Part shown: positions 31,847 to 42,600 of the stretch, piece after piece
How the letters are laid out: every line of letters begins with the position of its first letter
Position numbering within the stretch: the first letter of the stretch is position 1
Assembly (NCBI GenBank): GCA_015501055.1
Contig: JADNYV010000156.1
Coordinates: 23,876-87,875 of the forward strand
DNA length: 64,000 bases
Source of the DNA: Mucidula mucida
Lineage: Eukaryota > Basidiomycota > Agaricomycetes > Agaricales > Physalacriaceae
Reading direction: 5' to 3'
Program-made: the position numbers and the translations under genes
The notes under the pieces: generated by a model
Told to the model about the DNA's origin: nothing
What the model saw: the letters and a program-made list of their open reading frames with translations, nothing else
Database searches by the model: none

Positions 31847-32112
31847 GGTTTAAACGTTTGTTTACACAAGGCTAATAATCGAGTGAGCACAGTTCTTACA
31901 CTGTCTTTTTCCTCTCCTCACCTGGGTACTCGCTCCAGGTCGCAACGGGTCCACCCCACCTGTCGATCAAAGCAAGTACTCGGGGTGCCAGTAATCCTGC
32001 TCCAGGTCGTAACGGGTCCGTCCCACCTGTTGATCACAGCAGTTTTATTTGGTCGCAACGGACTCTCTCTACGTCTCCTCATTGTTGTGTTAGACACCAC
32101 AAAATTTGGGCA
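31847..32112 (+). repeat. Split direct repeat A1 of the YR element
   Basis: Begins ggtttaaacgtttgtttaca and ends with caccacaaaatttgggc. It holds two 27 bp units of the form CAGGT-17 bases-ACCTG at 31936-31962 and 32003-32029, 67 bp apart. Compared with A2 it lacks an internal segment. Confidence 0.85.
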
Positions 32113-32149
32113 TAAAAGAAATACATATATTTCCATCTAGCGGATCAGA

Positions 32150-33358
32150 ATGTCCGATGTCCCCAACATCCCCCAACCACCTGCTGTCGGAACGAACCAT
32201 GCCATCGCTCTCCCACAGATTGCGAACGACTTACCCATCATCCAGCAATTCTTTTACGACGGAACCGCCTGTAAAGAGTGGACCATATGGCACCTGCGCA
32301 ACTATTTCTACACAGCTGTCCGGAATATCAATTGGCAAGGAGACAATGAGGCCACGCTCGCCCCTTGGTTTTAGAACCTCGACGACCATGAACGATACAT
32401 GGCTGACGCCGCTAATCGCGAACACGAAGCTGAAGAGGCCCGCAGACGGAGACCTCCTCCCGCACAATCTCCGAGACAAGGACCTCCTCCCATACCGTCT
32501 CCCGAACGTTGTCGGCGATCCCCTGGAGACACCTCCGACAATGAGCTTGAGCAACCCCAAAAGAAGAAGACTAAACCCGACACGACCAAATATGCCTGGG
32601 CCACTGACTCCTTCATCGCTCGCTCGCTCATGTTGGAAAGGCATCTCAAAGTCATCGCTGCTATCGAGAATTACGCCATCAACCACAGCGGAGCACTTGC
32701 AAGTCTCCTCAACAGTGGAGTTAATCCCTCGTTCCCCAAGCACCTATGGCCATCCGTCCTCCGTGATGAGGCAGTCAAATTCAACGACATACACGCCCAC
32801 ACTTACAGTGGACACATTGATTCTTCCTCCGTGTACTCAAGCAACACAACGGCCGCGGCTATCCTCACTTCATTCGGTACAAAGCCTGCATCCAAGAAGG
32901 TCACAGATAAGTCAACGTGGATTGATTGCTGGGGAGTATATGCAAAAGCGGTCTGTACAGTCTTCGCAGGCCAAGAGAGAGAACTCCAAAAGTATGAGAC
33001 GTACATTCGTGGCATCTTCCAGTCTCGACAACCAAGCGAACATCACAATGTCATCCATTTTGACCGCGCCGCTCGGAAACTCATTGGTGAACGACGCGAC
33101 ATCCTGTTCAGCGACACCGCTCACGACAGCATTGCCGAATGTCGCAATGCCCATCTCAACCAAGGCGGTGCCTGTTATATCCCCTCGGGTGGAGAAATCA
33201 AAGGAAAAGCCGCAAAGCGGGAGAAACAATCCGTCAAGACCTGCAATAATTGGAATCGACGCCAATGCAATAATAGCCCTTGCAGGAGGCAGCACATCTG
33301 CTCCAAGTGCGGTGGTGCCCATACACTTGTCTCCAACCAGTGCGGCACCAGTTGTTGA
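32150..33358 (+). CDS. YR element Gag-like protein (one in-frame stop)
   Basis: Nucleocapsid-type ORF. ATG at 32150 starts MSDVPNIPQPPAV. The frame is stopped by TAG at 32372-32374, where TGG or CAG is one change away, then continues to 33358. A Pro/Arg-rich linker precedes a helical capsid-like region (TDSFIARSLMLERHLKVI). The C-terminus carries a zinc-binding cluster, CNNWNRRQCNNSPCRRQHIC, followed by CGGAHT. The downstream polymerase frame overlaps it. Confidence 0.75.
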
Positions 33359-35333
33359 GCCATCGGCTAGCGGCTCGTACCTGTCGCGGTTCTGGAGATC
33401 AGCGAGTAACGCAAGGAGTGAGGAGGAAATTGACGACATAGCACCGGGCTCTTGGTTGCTGCGCTACCTCAGAGGTTTCGGTTGGCGCGATAACACTCAA
33501 CCACTCTACAGTCGTACTGCCTGGTACACTGAAGTCGACGATGCTCTGCCTCGACCTCCTGCTGGAGAACAGGTTGGTGAGGCAGCCGAGACTATTAAAA
33601 ATAACCCGCACCTATTCCATGTTGGTACTCCCATTAACGTCGACCGTCTCAAATCACTCCTAACTGTCCACCCCAATCAATCCTTCTGTGCGTCCGTAAT
33701 GATTTCCTTGCGCAAGGGTTTCTGGCCATGGGCAAGGACGAGTCCAACAGATGAGTACCCAGTCACCTGGGACAACGCATGGGCTACATTCCCTAGTGTG
33801 AGAGAGCGAGACTTTGTGAATGCTCAGTGCGAGGAAGAAGTAAAACTTAAGAGGCACTCACCTGCCTTTGGTCCCAATTTACTCCCGGGCATGTACTCTA
33901 CACCGAATATTGCTGTCCCAAAGCCACGCTCCGATGACCTTTGCATGGTCGCCAACCAATCTGCGGGCGACTTCTCTCAAAACACAATGGTCGACAAAAC
34001 AAAGACAAGAGGTGCAAGGATGGACTCACTTCTCGTCTTCATACCCATCCTTTTAGCCTTCGTACGGGCGCATCCTGGCAACGAGTTCGTCCTCTGGAAG
34101 TCGGACGTTAAAGCTGCTTTCCGTCTTATCCCTATGCATCCTTTGTGGCAAATCAAGCAAATTGTTACAGCAAATATGCCAACGACAAGTGACGCGCATG
34201 GTGGGGCAACAAACAAAACATTATGGCGGCGTTACGTTGATTGGATGGCGTGTTTTGGCAGCAGTGGCTCACCTCGTGCCTGGGCTTCTGTGATGGGTTT
34301 GGTCATTTGGATTGCTATTTTTATCGCTCAGATCGTTGACCTTTGCTGCTATGTCGACGACTGCTACAGTATAGCACTCGTAGGTGACATGCAGTGGTAT
34401 GAACCATACGGCTGTTCGTACCCTTCCAACCAAGTAAAACAGCTCAAGTTGTGGGACCACCTTGGCATACCCCACAAACACTCGAAACAAGAATGGGGCC
34501 GGACTCTGACCATCATTGGTTTCCACATTGATCCGAACAACCTCACTGCCACTCTTCCAGAAGTTTCTAAGCTCGAACTTCTTAACTCCGTTCGTGCGTT
34601 CGCCGCCTCGCGCAGACGCACTTTGGCCGAATTCCAACAACTGACTGGATGGGTCAATTGGTCTTTCAACGTGTTCCCATTATTCAAGCCGGCACTCTGC
34701 AACATGTATAACAAGATGGCGGGAAAATCTAAAGCCCACGCCCAGATCTATCTCAATAAGGCAATATCCGAGGATCTTACGTGGTTCGCGGCACATGTTG
34801 AGAAATCTTCTGGCATGCTGTTCTTCGCGAACCTTGATTGGGACCCAAACATCGACTACAACCTCTGCATTTTTTGTGATGCTTGCCTTGACGGAATGGG
34901 TTTCTGGATCCCTACTCTCAATCTTGGTTTCTTCGCCGTAGTTGACGGTGGTGACATGCGCGACAAGATTTTCTTCTGGGAGGCACTTTGCGTGCTAAGT
35001 GCCCTTCATTGGTTCTCACTCTCACCTCTGTCGCGGCATGGGTTGCTTGAGCAACCGAGCCGGTTGACTATATCAACGGACAACACGAACACGGTCGACA
35101 TCTTTTCCTCACTACGCGCATCTCCGGAATACAACCACATTCTGTGCGCCGCTATTGACATACACGTCCAGTTCAATATCGACATTCATGTTCTCCATGT
35201 CCCCGGCGTCAACAATACTGTCGCTGACACCATTTCATGCTCAGACAGTGCCACCGCGCTGTTGCACGCCCTGGACCTCATTCTGGGCACTTTTCAACCC
35301 CCTCGTTTTATGCTGGGGGCAGCGAAAAAATGA
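33243..35333 (+). CDS. YR element reverse transcriptase / RNase H
   Basis: Copies the element's RNA. The frame is open from 32106, overlapping gag; I show only the part with recognisable protein. RT blocks: YSTPNIAVPKPRSDD, WKSDVKAAFRLIPMHP, CFGSSGSPRAWA and the active-site box CCYVDDCYSIA, with YVDD. The RNase H-like region follows: IFCDACLDGMGFWIP, the Glu in FFWEALCVLSALHW, and ISTDNTNTVDIFS. Ends at 35333, overlapping the recombinase ORF by about 97 bp. No frameshift or stop. The initiation site is unknown, since no good ATG is obvious at the gag boundary. Confidence 0.83.
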   Translation, partial: AIIGIDANAIIALAGGSTSAPSAVVPIHLSPTSAAPVVEPSASGSYLSRFWRSASNARSEEEIDDIAPGSWLLRYLRGFGWRDNTQPLYSRTAWYTEVDDALPRPPAGEQVGEAAETIKNNPHLFHVGTPINVDRLKSLLTVHPNQSFCASVMISLRKGFWPWARTSPTDEYPVTWDNAWATFPSVRERDFVNAQCEEEVKLKRHSPAFGPNLLPGMYSTPNIAVPKPRSDDLCMVANQSAGDFSQNTMVDKTKTRGARMDSLLVFIPILLAFVRAHPGNEFVLWKSDVKAAFRLIPMHPLWQIKQIVTANMPTTSDAHGGATNKTLWRRYVDWMACFGSSGSPRAWASVMGLVIWIAIFIAQIVDLCCYVDDCYSIALVGDMQWYEPYGCSYPSNQVKQLKLWDHLGIPHKHSKQEWGRTLTIIGFHIDPNNLTATLPEVSKLELLNSVRAFAASRRRTLAEFQQLTGWVNWSFNVFPLFKPALCNMYNKMAGKSKAHAQIYLNKAISEDLTWFAAHVEKSSGMLFFANLDWDPNIDYNLCIFCDACLDGMGFWIPTLNLGFFAVVDGGDMRDKIFFWEALCVLSALHWFSLSPLSRHGLLEQPSRLTISTDNTNTVDIFSSLRASPEYNHILCAAIDIHVQFNIDIHVLHVPGVNNTVADTISCSDSATALLHALDLILGTFQPPRFMLGAAKK

Positions 35334-36322
35334 TTCCAATGTCCGCTACGGCTAGGCAGCCTCACCGCCTGCCTCGCCCCATATCAGAGCTTGTCCACCT
35401 TCGCAGCATTGCTCTTGGACTTGCTCTGGATACATCCTCCCACGTCGTTTACACTTCCCACCTCAATTCTTACATCGCTTTTTGCTCCATGCATGAGCTC
35501 GCCCTGACACCCACTGCCGACACGCTCTCCCTCTATGTTGTCTACATGTCGTTCGAGATTGACCCAAAATCCGTTGGCACTTACCTCTCTGGGATTTGTA
35601 ACAAGCTCAAGGATTTTTTCCCTGATGTTCGTGCAACGCGCAAATCTCGTCTGGTTGCGCAGACACTGGCCGGCTGCAAACGCTGGCGCGGAAAGCCCAT
35701 TCAGCGTAAACAGCCACTTTCACGCGCGCATCTCCAATGCGCTCGTACAAACCTATCCCACTCTTCCACACATGATGATGTCCTTTTTGTTGCCATGTTG
35801 TATACCGGCTTCGGAGCTCTTCTTCGCCTTGGCGAGTTAACTCAGCCGGACAACACCCGCCTTCGTAACCCGAGGAAATTGGTGAAACGGACGTCTTTCT
35901 TCCAAGTCCGGGATGGATATGGCTTCATCCTCCCATATCATAAGGCGGACCGCCTGTTCGAAGGCAACCATGTCATAGTCCACACGCGCCGTGATTTCGA
36001 CCCTTTGCCCATTTTCTATCGCTACCTCACGCGCCGCGATGCATCTTTTCCTTTCCATCCCATGCTTTGGGTACAAGCGGACGGCACTGTTCCCAACCGT
36101 TGGTGGTTCATCACTCGTCTCCGCATCCTTGAACCGGACTCATCCTTTGCCGGTCAGTCATTGCGCGCAGGAGGAGCAACAGCTTTGGCTGAAGACGGCG
36201 TTGCGCCGCATCTCATCCAAGCCGCCGGTCGATGGTCCTTGGAGACTTTTCAGATCTACATCAGGAAGAACCCCATGCTGCTGGAGGCAGCGATTTATGG
36301 CCATCAACCCATTGGGAATTAA
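35237..36322 (+). CDS. YR element tyrosine recombinase
   Basis: Integrates the circular DNA copy by site-specific recombination. ATG at 35237; an internal ATG at 35330 is also possible. The N-terminal core-binding part reads HVVYTSHLNSYIAFC and KSVGTYLSGICNKLKDFF. Catalytic blocks: the first Arg in FGALLRLGELTQ, the second-box SLRAGGATALAEDGV (Arg kept, the usual following His replaced, as often in this group), and the nucleophile region AAGRWSLETFQIYIRKNP with Tyr. Frame intact to the stop at 36320-36322. It ends only 33 bp before repeat B1, as expected of PAT-like elements. Confidence 0.85.
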   Translation: MLRQCHRAVARPGPHSGHFSTPSFYAGGSEKMIPMSATARQPHRLPRPISELVHLRSIALGLALDTSSHVVYTSHLNSYIAFCSMHELALTPTADTLSLYVVYMSFEIDPKSVGTYLSGICNKLKDFFPDVRATRKSRLVAQTLAGCKRWRGKPIQRKQPLSRAHLQCARTNLSHSSTHDDVLFVAMLYTGFGALLRLGELTQPDNTRLRNPRKLVKRTSFFQVRDGYGFILPYHKADRLFEGNHVIVHTRRDFDPLPIFYRYLTRRDASFPFHPMLWVQADGTVPNRWWFITRLRILEPDSSFAGQSLRAGGATALAEDGVAPHLIQAAGRWSLETFQIYIRKNPMLLEAAIYGHQPIGN

Positions 36323-36354
36323 CCCATCTTCCGAATCACACCATCTTAGCCTCT

Positions 36355-36432
36355 TAGTGGTCCTCATTCCCAATACTATTTCCGACGACCTTCGGGTCGG
36401 TTCATGGCTACCTCGCGGGATCAGATGATTAG
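36355..36432 (+). repeat. Split direct repeat B1 of the YR element
   Basis: 78 bp from tagtggtcctcattcccaat to gatcagatgattag, also found as B2. Contains a hairpin, ccgacgaccttcgggtcgg. Confidence 0.88.
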
Positions 36433-36435
36433 TCA

Positions 36436-36905
36436 GGTTTAAACGTTTGTTTACACAAGGCTAATAATCGAGTGAGCACAGTTCTTACACTGTCTTTTTC
36501 CTCTCCTCACCTGGGTACTCGCTCCAGGTCGCAACGGGTCCACCCCACCTGTCGATCAAAGCAAGTACTCGGGGTGCCAGTAATCCTGCTCCAGGTCGTA
36601 ACGGGTCCGTCCCACCTGTTGATCACAGCAGTTTTATTTGGTACGTGTTATCTCGTGTTGACACTGCGTCACTCACGCAGGGCACTCGCAGGTCGCAACG
36701 GGTACGTCCCACCTGTGCATCGCGCCACATTCGTATACTCGTTCACTTCCGCCCGTTTATTTCTCACGCTTTACATACACAAAAGTCTCATAGGATATTT
36801 TACTTACTCTCTTACATCTCCTCATTGTCGTGTTAGGTATGCCGTTTCTTTCAGACTCTCTCTACGTCTCCTCATTGTCGGGGTAGACACCACAAAATTT
36901 GGGCA
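36436..36905 (+). repeat. Split direct repeat A2 of the YR element
   Basis: Starts like A1 and ends with the same caccacaaaatttgggc. Holds three 27 bp CAGGT..ACCTG units at 36525-36551, 36592-36618 and 36689-36715. It is about 200 bp longer than A1. Confidence 0.85.
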
Positions 36906-36944
36906 CCCGCCCGTAGTACTTAGTACTTTCCATCCCTCATAGTA

Positions 36945-37022
36945 TAGTGGTCCTCATTCCCAATACTATTTCCGACGACCTTCGGGTCGGTTCATGGCTA
37001 CCTCGCGGGATCAGATGATTAG
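36945..37022 (+). repeat. Split direct repeat B2 of the YR element
   Basis: Second 78 bp copy of B, marking the right end of the element. Confidence 0.88.
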
Positions 37023-37344
37023 ACTGTATCTTTGATGTCTATGGTCACGTACTGGGGTGAGATCTTTGGAATGCACAGAAATGGGCTGAATCGTGAGGCA
37101 CCAGGGGAAAGGAGCGATTGCCAAACACTCACTAGTTAAGCTAGAGTTTCGTTATTGTTCCGATCAGACCTGGGCGAATAGAGCTTTGAGGTCTTAGACG
37201 TTGGAGAGACAAGATACTTTCTGGTGATGCTTGACTATGGCGAAACAACTTGTTTATTAGAAACGAAGCATGAAGAAAGTACCAACATTGATAGACAAAG
37301 ATCACGGGCGAATACAAGATGGTGAGACTGTTGTCATTCAGTAT

Positions 37345-38698
37345 CTATGCCGCTACCCGAATATGTTCCCCCCTAAACACAGTCATTAACGAAATTAACA
37401 TTAGGAAGGCAGACGACTCACCGTTCGATGTCATTTTGATATCAATGTCCCGGAATTTCAGCAAATCGTTAACCGCTGTAACCGGGGGGAAAGCTTCAGA
37501 TAGCTTAGCGATACTAACTTCCCTGCGTGGTCCCGTGCTGCTGTCGCCCGAGTACGCATGAATCCCAAAAACCTTCATTCCGCAACTAGCACGACTACGG
37601 AGCATCACCAAGACGGCGCTGATAGTGCGAATACGGAGATTGGCGTGCGCAACGCATGTCACGGTCAAGCGGGCATCCTCAAGCGATGGAAGAACGCGAG
37701 TTTCCGATGTGACGCGTAGAATATCAGCAAATTTGGAGATTGCCTCGTTATATTCCTCGTGCCCCACACCGTAAATGTGGGACTCCGCGCTATGAAATTC
37801 GACTACTAGACACCGGAGGTATCTGAGCTCGCGAGTGAGGTGAGTATCCGAGATATGGAGGGGAAATCTGTCCTGGTGGATGCGCAATGTCGTCAGGCGG
37901 CATTGAAATTTGGCCAACGCCGAGCCTAAAATGAAGGATATGGGCTGTGTGTGGTCACAGTGATGTTCCATGGAGAACCTATCGACATCCAATTCCACAA
38001 GCGAGGGCAGATGAAGGCCCTCTGGCAAAACCGATTTTGTCAGAGTGACACGCTTAACAGACCTCAGTGCAACGACTGCAGGTCCTGTCTGGCGAGTGAA
38101 GAACTGATCGATGAAGTCTATATGGTCGATATTACCGACGCGCATCCAGAAATTGGCACTGAGTTTGACTGAAGTCACGCGGAGCCGCCGAATCTGTGAC
38201 CAACGGACCGCTGGGTAGGTGCCACTTTCATGAAACACTCCGTCAAGATGCAACATGGTGCCATTGCCTGAACGGTCAAAGAGGAAGTTCAGGTGTGCTT
38301 CGTTATCAGCAGTCACCGTCTCTCCCAAAACGATCCGAATCCGTCGCCAGAAAGCACTGGTGCCGTCAATCGTATCCCTCCAGAACCTACATACATGTCG
38401 CAGCTTGTACATCTGTGGAACGGTCTTCGACAAGAAGGAGAGACGAGGTGCCTCATGTTCGAGACAACGTGATTTGGGGCCTACGTTGACCGCATGTTCG
38501 TGCTCAAGGTCGCAACACATTTGGAAGATTTCGCTGAGAATCTCGGGAGGAATACGGGTAATGCATCCACCACCACGAGCGCTAGATGGGACGCGGGTAC
38601 CCGACTTGACTCTGCATAAAGATCAGTAATGGGTATGCTGAATAGATGAATCGAAATACGTACGTGAGTGCGGGAGATGCGCAGACGGCGATGAACAT
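37345..38698 (-). CDS. F-box-like protein, family B, copy 2
   Basis: Two exons. A small first exon (38664-38698, ATG at 38698, MFIAVCASPAL) is joined across intron 38612-38663 to the F-box GCITRIPPEILSEIFQMCCD. Then come LRHVCRFWRDTIDGTSAFWRRIRIVLGE and leucine-rich strands (VKRVTLTKSVLPEGLHLPSLVELDVD). It aligns with the family B gene at 30408-31802 throughout: LH.PSL.EL..D, RIRTI.AVLVMLRSR, LSEAFPPV. A predicted SCF substrate receptor; target unknown. The two copies face the same way and now flank the YR element, so the element probably landed between tandem duplicates. The exact 3' end is uncertain. Confidence 0.73.
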
Positions 38699-38913
38699 AG
38701 GGACTATGGGTAATCTAGTAAACCAAGTCAACGGTGAAGACAGAGAGAGGTGTACTTGCCTCACTCCGGAATTTTTATCTACAAGCAAATATTTAGCTGT
38801 TTCTGTTGATGGTGGTGGTGAGCAGGAAAGTAAAGTGGAATGGCTGTGCGTTTAGCATAGGACGATCGCGATCACGACGAGTGCGGCACTTGTCTAACAT
38901 AAAGCCCTACTAA

Positions 38914-40645
38914 TCATTCTTTCCACAAATACGACTTTGCACCCTCCGGATGATACACAACCAGCCTCTTATCCGTGAAATCATCAATCGTAAACCGTCC
39001 ATACCCCGACGACCCCCTACAGAAACAGGTTATCAGATCGCGCTCTTGCTTGAAGGAAGGCATGTTAACATACCCAAGCCCGCCCAACCCATTCTTCATC
39101 TCCGCATGAATCGTCGACCCATTCACATTAACATACCCCGCCCGAATCCTCAGCGCCAGCATCCTCGCACGCTCTTCATCCCGCGTCCACAAACTCGAGG
39201 ACAGCGAATAATCTGAATCGTTCGCCATCTCCAGGCCTTCCTCCACCGTATCGAACACGTTGACGATGAGCTCTGCAGTCGCCGAGTTAGTAAAGCATAC
39301 GAACACAACGACAAAACTAACCAGGCCCAAAAGTCTCCCGCGTCCAGATCCCCATATCCCTCTTGACACCTGTCACTACATGCGGCTGCACGACTGACCC
39401 CTGCCGCGCCAAATCCCCAACAACCAGCTCCGCCCCCGCGTCCTTCGCCTCCTGTAGGATCGCCACCACGTTCTTCGCCGACTCTTCCGTGAACAGCACG
39501 CTCACATTCACTGTCGGATCCGTCACAGGATTGCCGGCTTTCAACGCTTTCGTGAGCTCGCTGATGCGCTGAAGAAGCGCAGGATAGATGCCGCGCTGCG
39601 CAATAACGCGGCAGGTAGACATGCAGACTTGACCTCCGTGAAGAAAAGCACCCATAACAATTGCACTGGCGGCGGCGGAGACGTCGGAATCGTCTAGAAC
39701 CTGTTGGGGGCATTAGGGATGCTAAGGCGAGAACAAATGTCGACTGACAAGCGCAGGGCTTTTCCCACCCAGTTCGAGCACACACGGTTTGAGATGTTTT
39801 CCGGCTTCCGCAGCGAGAAGTCTACCCACTCGCTCGCTGCCAGTAAACTGTAAAAGTCTCATCAATTAGTACTATAATCAATTCGAAACGTACGTTAATC
39901 TTCTTCACAGCAGGATGCGCGATGAGCTCCGGAATCAACTTTGGAGCATCCTCGCGCGCCATAGTTATATAGTTCAGCACCCCAGGGGGTAATCCGGCGT
40001 CGTGAAACGCTTCAGCGACGATAGCTTGGCATGCCGGGGTGTATTCGGACGACTTTAGTATCACGGTGTTCCCGCATAGAATGGGAGCAACGATAGCTCG
40101 AAGAGAAAGATATAGTGGACTGTTCCAAGGCGATATAGCTAGACTGTATTGGTAATTGTTAGATGAATTGATGGACACATTAGTTAAAGAACTCACATAA
40201 CACCCATAGCCCTTCGCTGCTCTGAAACCCGCGCGCCAGGAATGCGATCAGAAGGATAAGTCTCTTCTTTTCCGAGTACTCCAGCGTGTACGACATTCGT
40301 CCTCAGGAACGCCGGAGCACCCGAAGCCATACCAAGCGTGAGCGCATCCGGCGCCGCCGTCTCCGCCCGTCCTCTCTCCAATAACATCGTCTGATACTTC
40401 TCCGACTCCAACAGGTCAGCAACCCTCGCTACCACGTCTTGCCTCTCCTTCAAGGACGTTATTTCCCACGTCTTGAACGCCACCGCGGCGCTCTCTACTG
40501 CCATACGGCAGTCTTCAGCGGACGCGGCTGCAGAGCGCCCTACGATTTCCTTGCTGAAGGGGTTGAGGACGTCGAAGGTTGCATTGGTGCTGGAGGGGAC
40601 GCGTTGCCCGTCGAGAAAGAGCGGGGTGAATGTTGGGGTGGTCAT
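38914..40645 (-). CDS. Aldehyde dehydrogenase 2 (salicylaldehyde/vanillin dehydrogenase-like), intact
   Basis: Paralogue of the transposon-split gene at 19684. The ATG at 40645 gives [19 protein letters not shown], then [15 protein letters not shown]. Blocks: [47 protein letters not shown], catalytic Glu in [11 protein letters not shown], catalytic Cys in [20 protein letters not shown] and [13 protein letters not shown], ending at SYLWKE. Introns keep frame throughout; stop at 38914-38916. Likely oxidises an aromatic or aliphatic aldehyde with NAD(P) in the cytosol; the exact substrate cannot be read from the sequence. It lies in the opposite orientation to paralogue 1, at the other end of the duplicated block. 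Confidence 0.92.
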
Positions 40646-41010
40646 AGTCAATGCGTAGGTAGATTCACAGTGGGTGAGAATCGTGATTTTGTAGTATGGG
40701 AATAAGAAGCTCCAAACCCGTCATTTGACCTTTCCGATAACGGGTGGCCTACAGATGGGAGTTTGCTGAGCCGGAAGTGAATAAGAGCAACGAGTATCGT
40801 ACCTAATGCCCTGGAAAGGAAGACGAGACACCAGATCAGTGTTCAGTCGTGAGTAGTCTACAACATAAAACTTGACAGTCCAGCTCGAGCGGTAGCACAC
40901 AGCCTAAGCGATTTAGAATTAGCCTGGCTCTGTACGCAGTAAATTGGTAAGACGTTTGCAGCTCATGCAAATAAACGCGTTCACCTCTCTCAGCGGCAAT
41001 TGCACTATAA

Positions 41011-41260
41011 CTACACCACCACACTTCCCTGCGGCATCGCGCCGAAGCGTCGTAAGAACAGCCCTGTATCTCGGTGGAACATATGTTGCGGAGAAGCTCT
41101 AACAAACTTCACGATTATCTGTCCATTTCTTCTTCCAGTAGTCGTAAGCGTCAAGGCGATCATTCCTTCTTCGAGAAGCCTATTGAATCCGAGCGGATCG
41201 CGTATAACGACAGCATGCGTATCGGACAGGAGGCGCGAATTTGAATATCGTTTAACGTCC
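41011..41260 (-). other. Possible exon of an unrecognised minus-strand gene
   Basis: A protein-like frame reads SDTHAVVIRDPLGFNRLLEE, then GMIALTLTTTGRRNGQIIVK and FGAMPQGSVVV, ending at a stop at 41011-41013. No family recognised and no neighbouring exons could be joined. Confidence 0.3.
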
Positions 41261-42227
41261 TTCCTTGCCCGAGAACATCTTCTCGAACGCGATCATGTCG
41301 ACCGCTCAAATGAAGGCGTGTGTTGTCTAAAAAGTAGTGATTATATTAGTAAATATAGTCGAAGAAGAATCATGGGGACGCGCCTTTCCCAGAGATGCGA
41401 GCTAGTAGCATTGCTGCTTTCATAGCGGGCCTTGTGAGAGTGCGGACGAGGTTCGTATCCACCAGCAGCTTAGGCAAAGGACTCGAAGGCGAGTAAGCGG
41501 CCAGTAGCCGATGGTACTTGGTTTACGGCGCGACCGCGCTGCTTCATCTCGTTAATGCGATACGACTTGGTCCAGTATATGCAGTCGCTTGCAGAAGATA
41601 CATCAGACGTGTTTCTCGTCCCAAGGGTGCTCTAGTGAAGAGTTTGACGATAAAAAGAATAGATGGTATAAGCAAATGGTGGTAGAGAAGCAAAAGGAAT
41701 CAAAGCTAGGGTTAGGGTTATCAGTGGTTCTGATAGTAACAAAAGCGCAAGGGTTTGAAGGAATTGAAACAAATTGTGATAGTACACGGCGCTGTACAAG
41801 GCGCTGGTATAATGGCCAACTACTTGAGATATCTGACATGACGACCCATAACGCGGGCAATAATCGCCTCCTGTAGTATTACACTGACAAGGTGTTGCGC
41901 TAGCATGAACGCCATGATAGCGTTATGTCGCAATTAGAACACATCAGAAGAGTCACGCTCGCTCGCTAGCTCCCAATTCCCTCTATCAGGCCATCTCCTC
42001 TCAAACCATTCTCCCAGCAGCCCATCAACCCTTCTCACCTCTTGCTCCCCAACCCTCTCTAAAACGAGTATCGATGGAAGAGTTTGAGAGCAAAGACGCG
42101 TGGATTGGTTGGATGTGGCTGCGCGATAGACGAGAGATTGAGGGGTAGCGTTATGGATTCCTCTGGAGCTGGCAGGTTTTTTGATGGTGTGGGGAGAAAG
42201 ATGGAGAGTCCCGATCCCCCGGATAGA
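41261..42227. other. Region between the unrecognised exon and the copia element
   Basis: Mostly without supported genes. A short minus-strand frame ending at 41470 (YWTKSYRINEMKQRGRAV.., then FESFA) looks protein-like but stands alone. Two TTAGGG units near 41710 are too few to be meaningful. Confidence 0.35.
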
Positions 42228-42232
42228 CGTTC

Positions 42233-42510
42233 TGTTGGATACAAGCCCGGACAAGTCGACACCTCTTGTAATCCCTACCTCGACGGACACGTACCAGACC
42301 CGCTCCCGTTACCTCCGACCCGCTCCCGTTACCACCGATAACTCGTACTGACTCGTTTACTCTACGTTGTTCTTTTCTTACTTCACGCTACTCTCACTGT
42401 CTCCCGAATCCCCGTTAGATATTCGATTATTTACAGTATATAAGCTACATACTTTTGGTCTATATACCGTGTGCATTCCTCCTCCTTGTCCGAGTCCTTG
42501 AGATCCAACA
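42233..42510 (+). repeat. 5' LTR of the copia element
   Basis: 278 bp, TG..CA ends with short inverted repeat TGTTGGAT/ATCCAACA. Contains two copies of gacccgctcccgttacc-like sequence about 20 bp apart and a TATA-like tatataagc at about 42439, a likely promoter. Confidence 0.93.
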
Positions 42511-42527
42511 GGTTATGGGCCCCGCCC
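42511..42527 (+). promoter_or_regulatory. Primer binding site, half initiator-Met tRNA type
   Basis: ggttatgggccccgcc follows the LTR directly. It is complementary to the anticodon-loop region of eukaryotic initiator tRNA-Met (gggcccataacc), the internal priming mode known from Drosophila copia. Confidence 0.75.
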
Positions 42528-42600
42528 GTGCCTAATCTATCCATCAGAAAACTACTCGCTCGCATATTGATCCACGTACCTCTTCGCGTTGCATCCTGCC

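Larger units (their letters stand above)
31847..37022 (+). mobile_element. Tyrosine-recombinase retroelement with split direct repeats (PAT/Ngaro-like)
   Basis: Order on the plus strand: repeat A1 (31847-32112), gag, reverse transcriptase/RNase H, tyrosine recombinase, repeat B1 (36355-36432), repeat A2 (36436-36905), repeat B2 (36945-37022). B1 and B2 are both 78 bp and look identical. A1 matches the beginning and end of A2 but lacks about 200 bp in the middle. A1-ORFs-B1-A2-B2 is the classical split-direct-repeat layout of PAT and Ngaro elements, which integrate with a recombinase rather than a DDE integrase. No integrase or LTR was seen. Gag has one in-frame stop; the other two frames are open. 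Confidence 0.87.

Noticed and set aside
32231..33439. Several minus-strand frames across the YR gag/RT region
   Set aside because: Antisense shadows of the element's long ORFs.
41705..41720. Two TTAGGG units, telomere-like
   Set aside because: Only two copies, in ordinary sequence; expected by chance.
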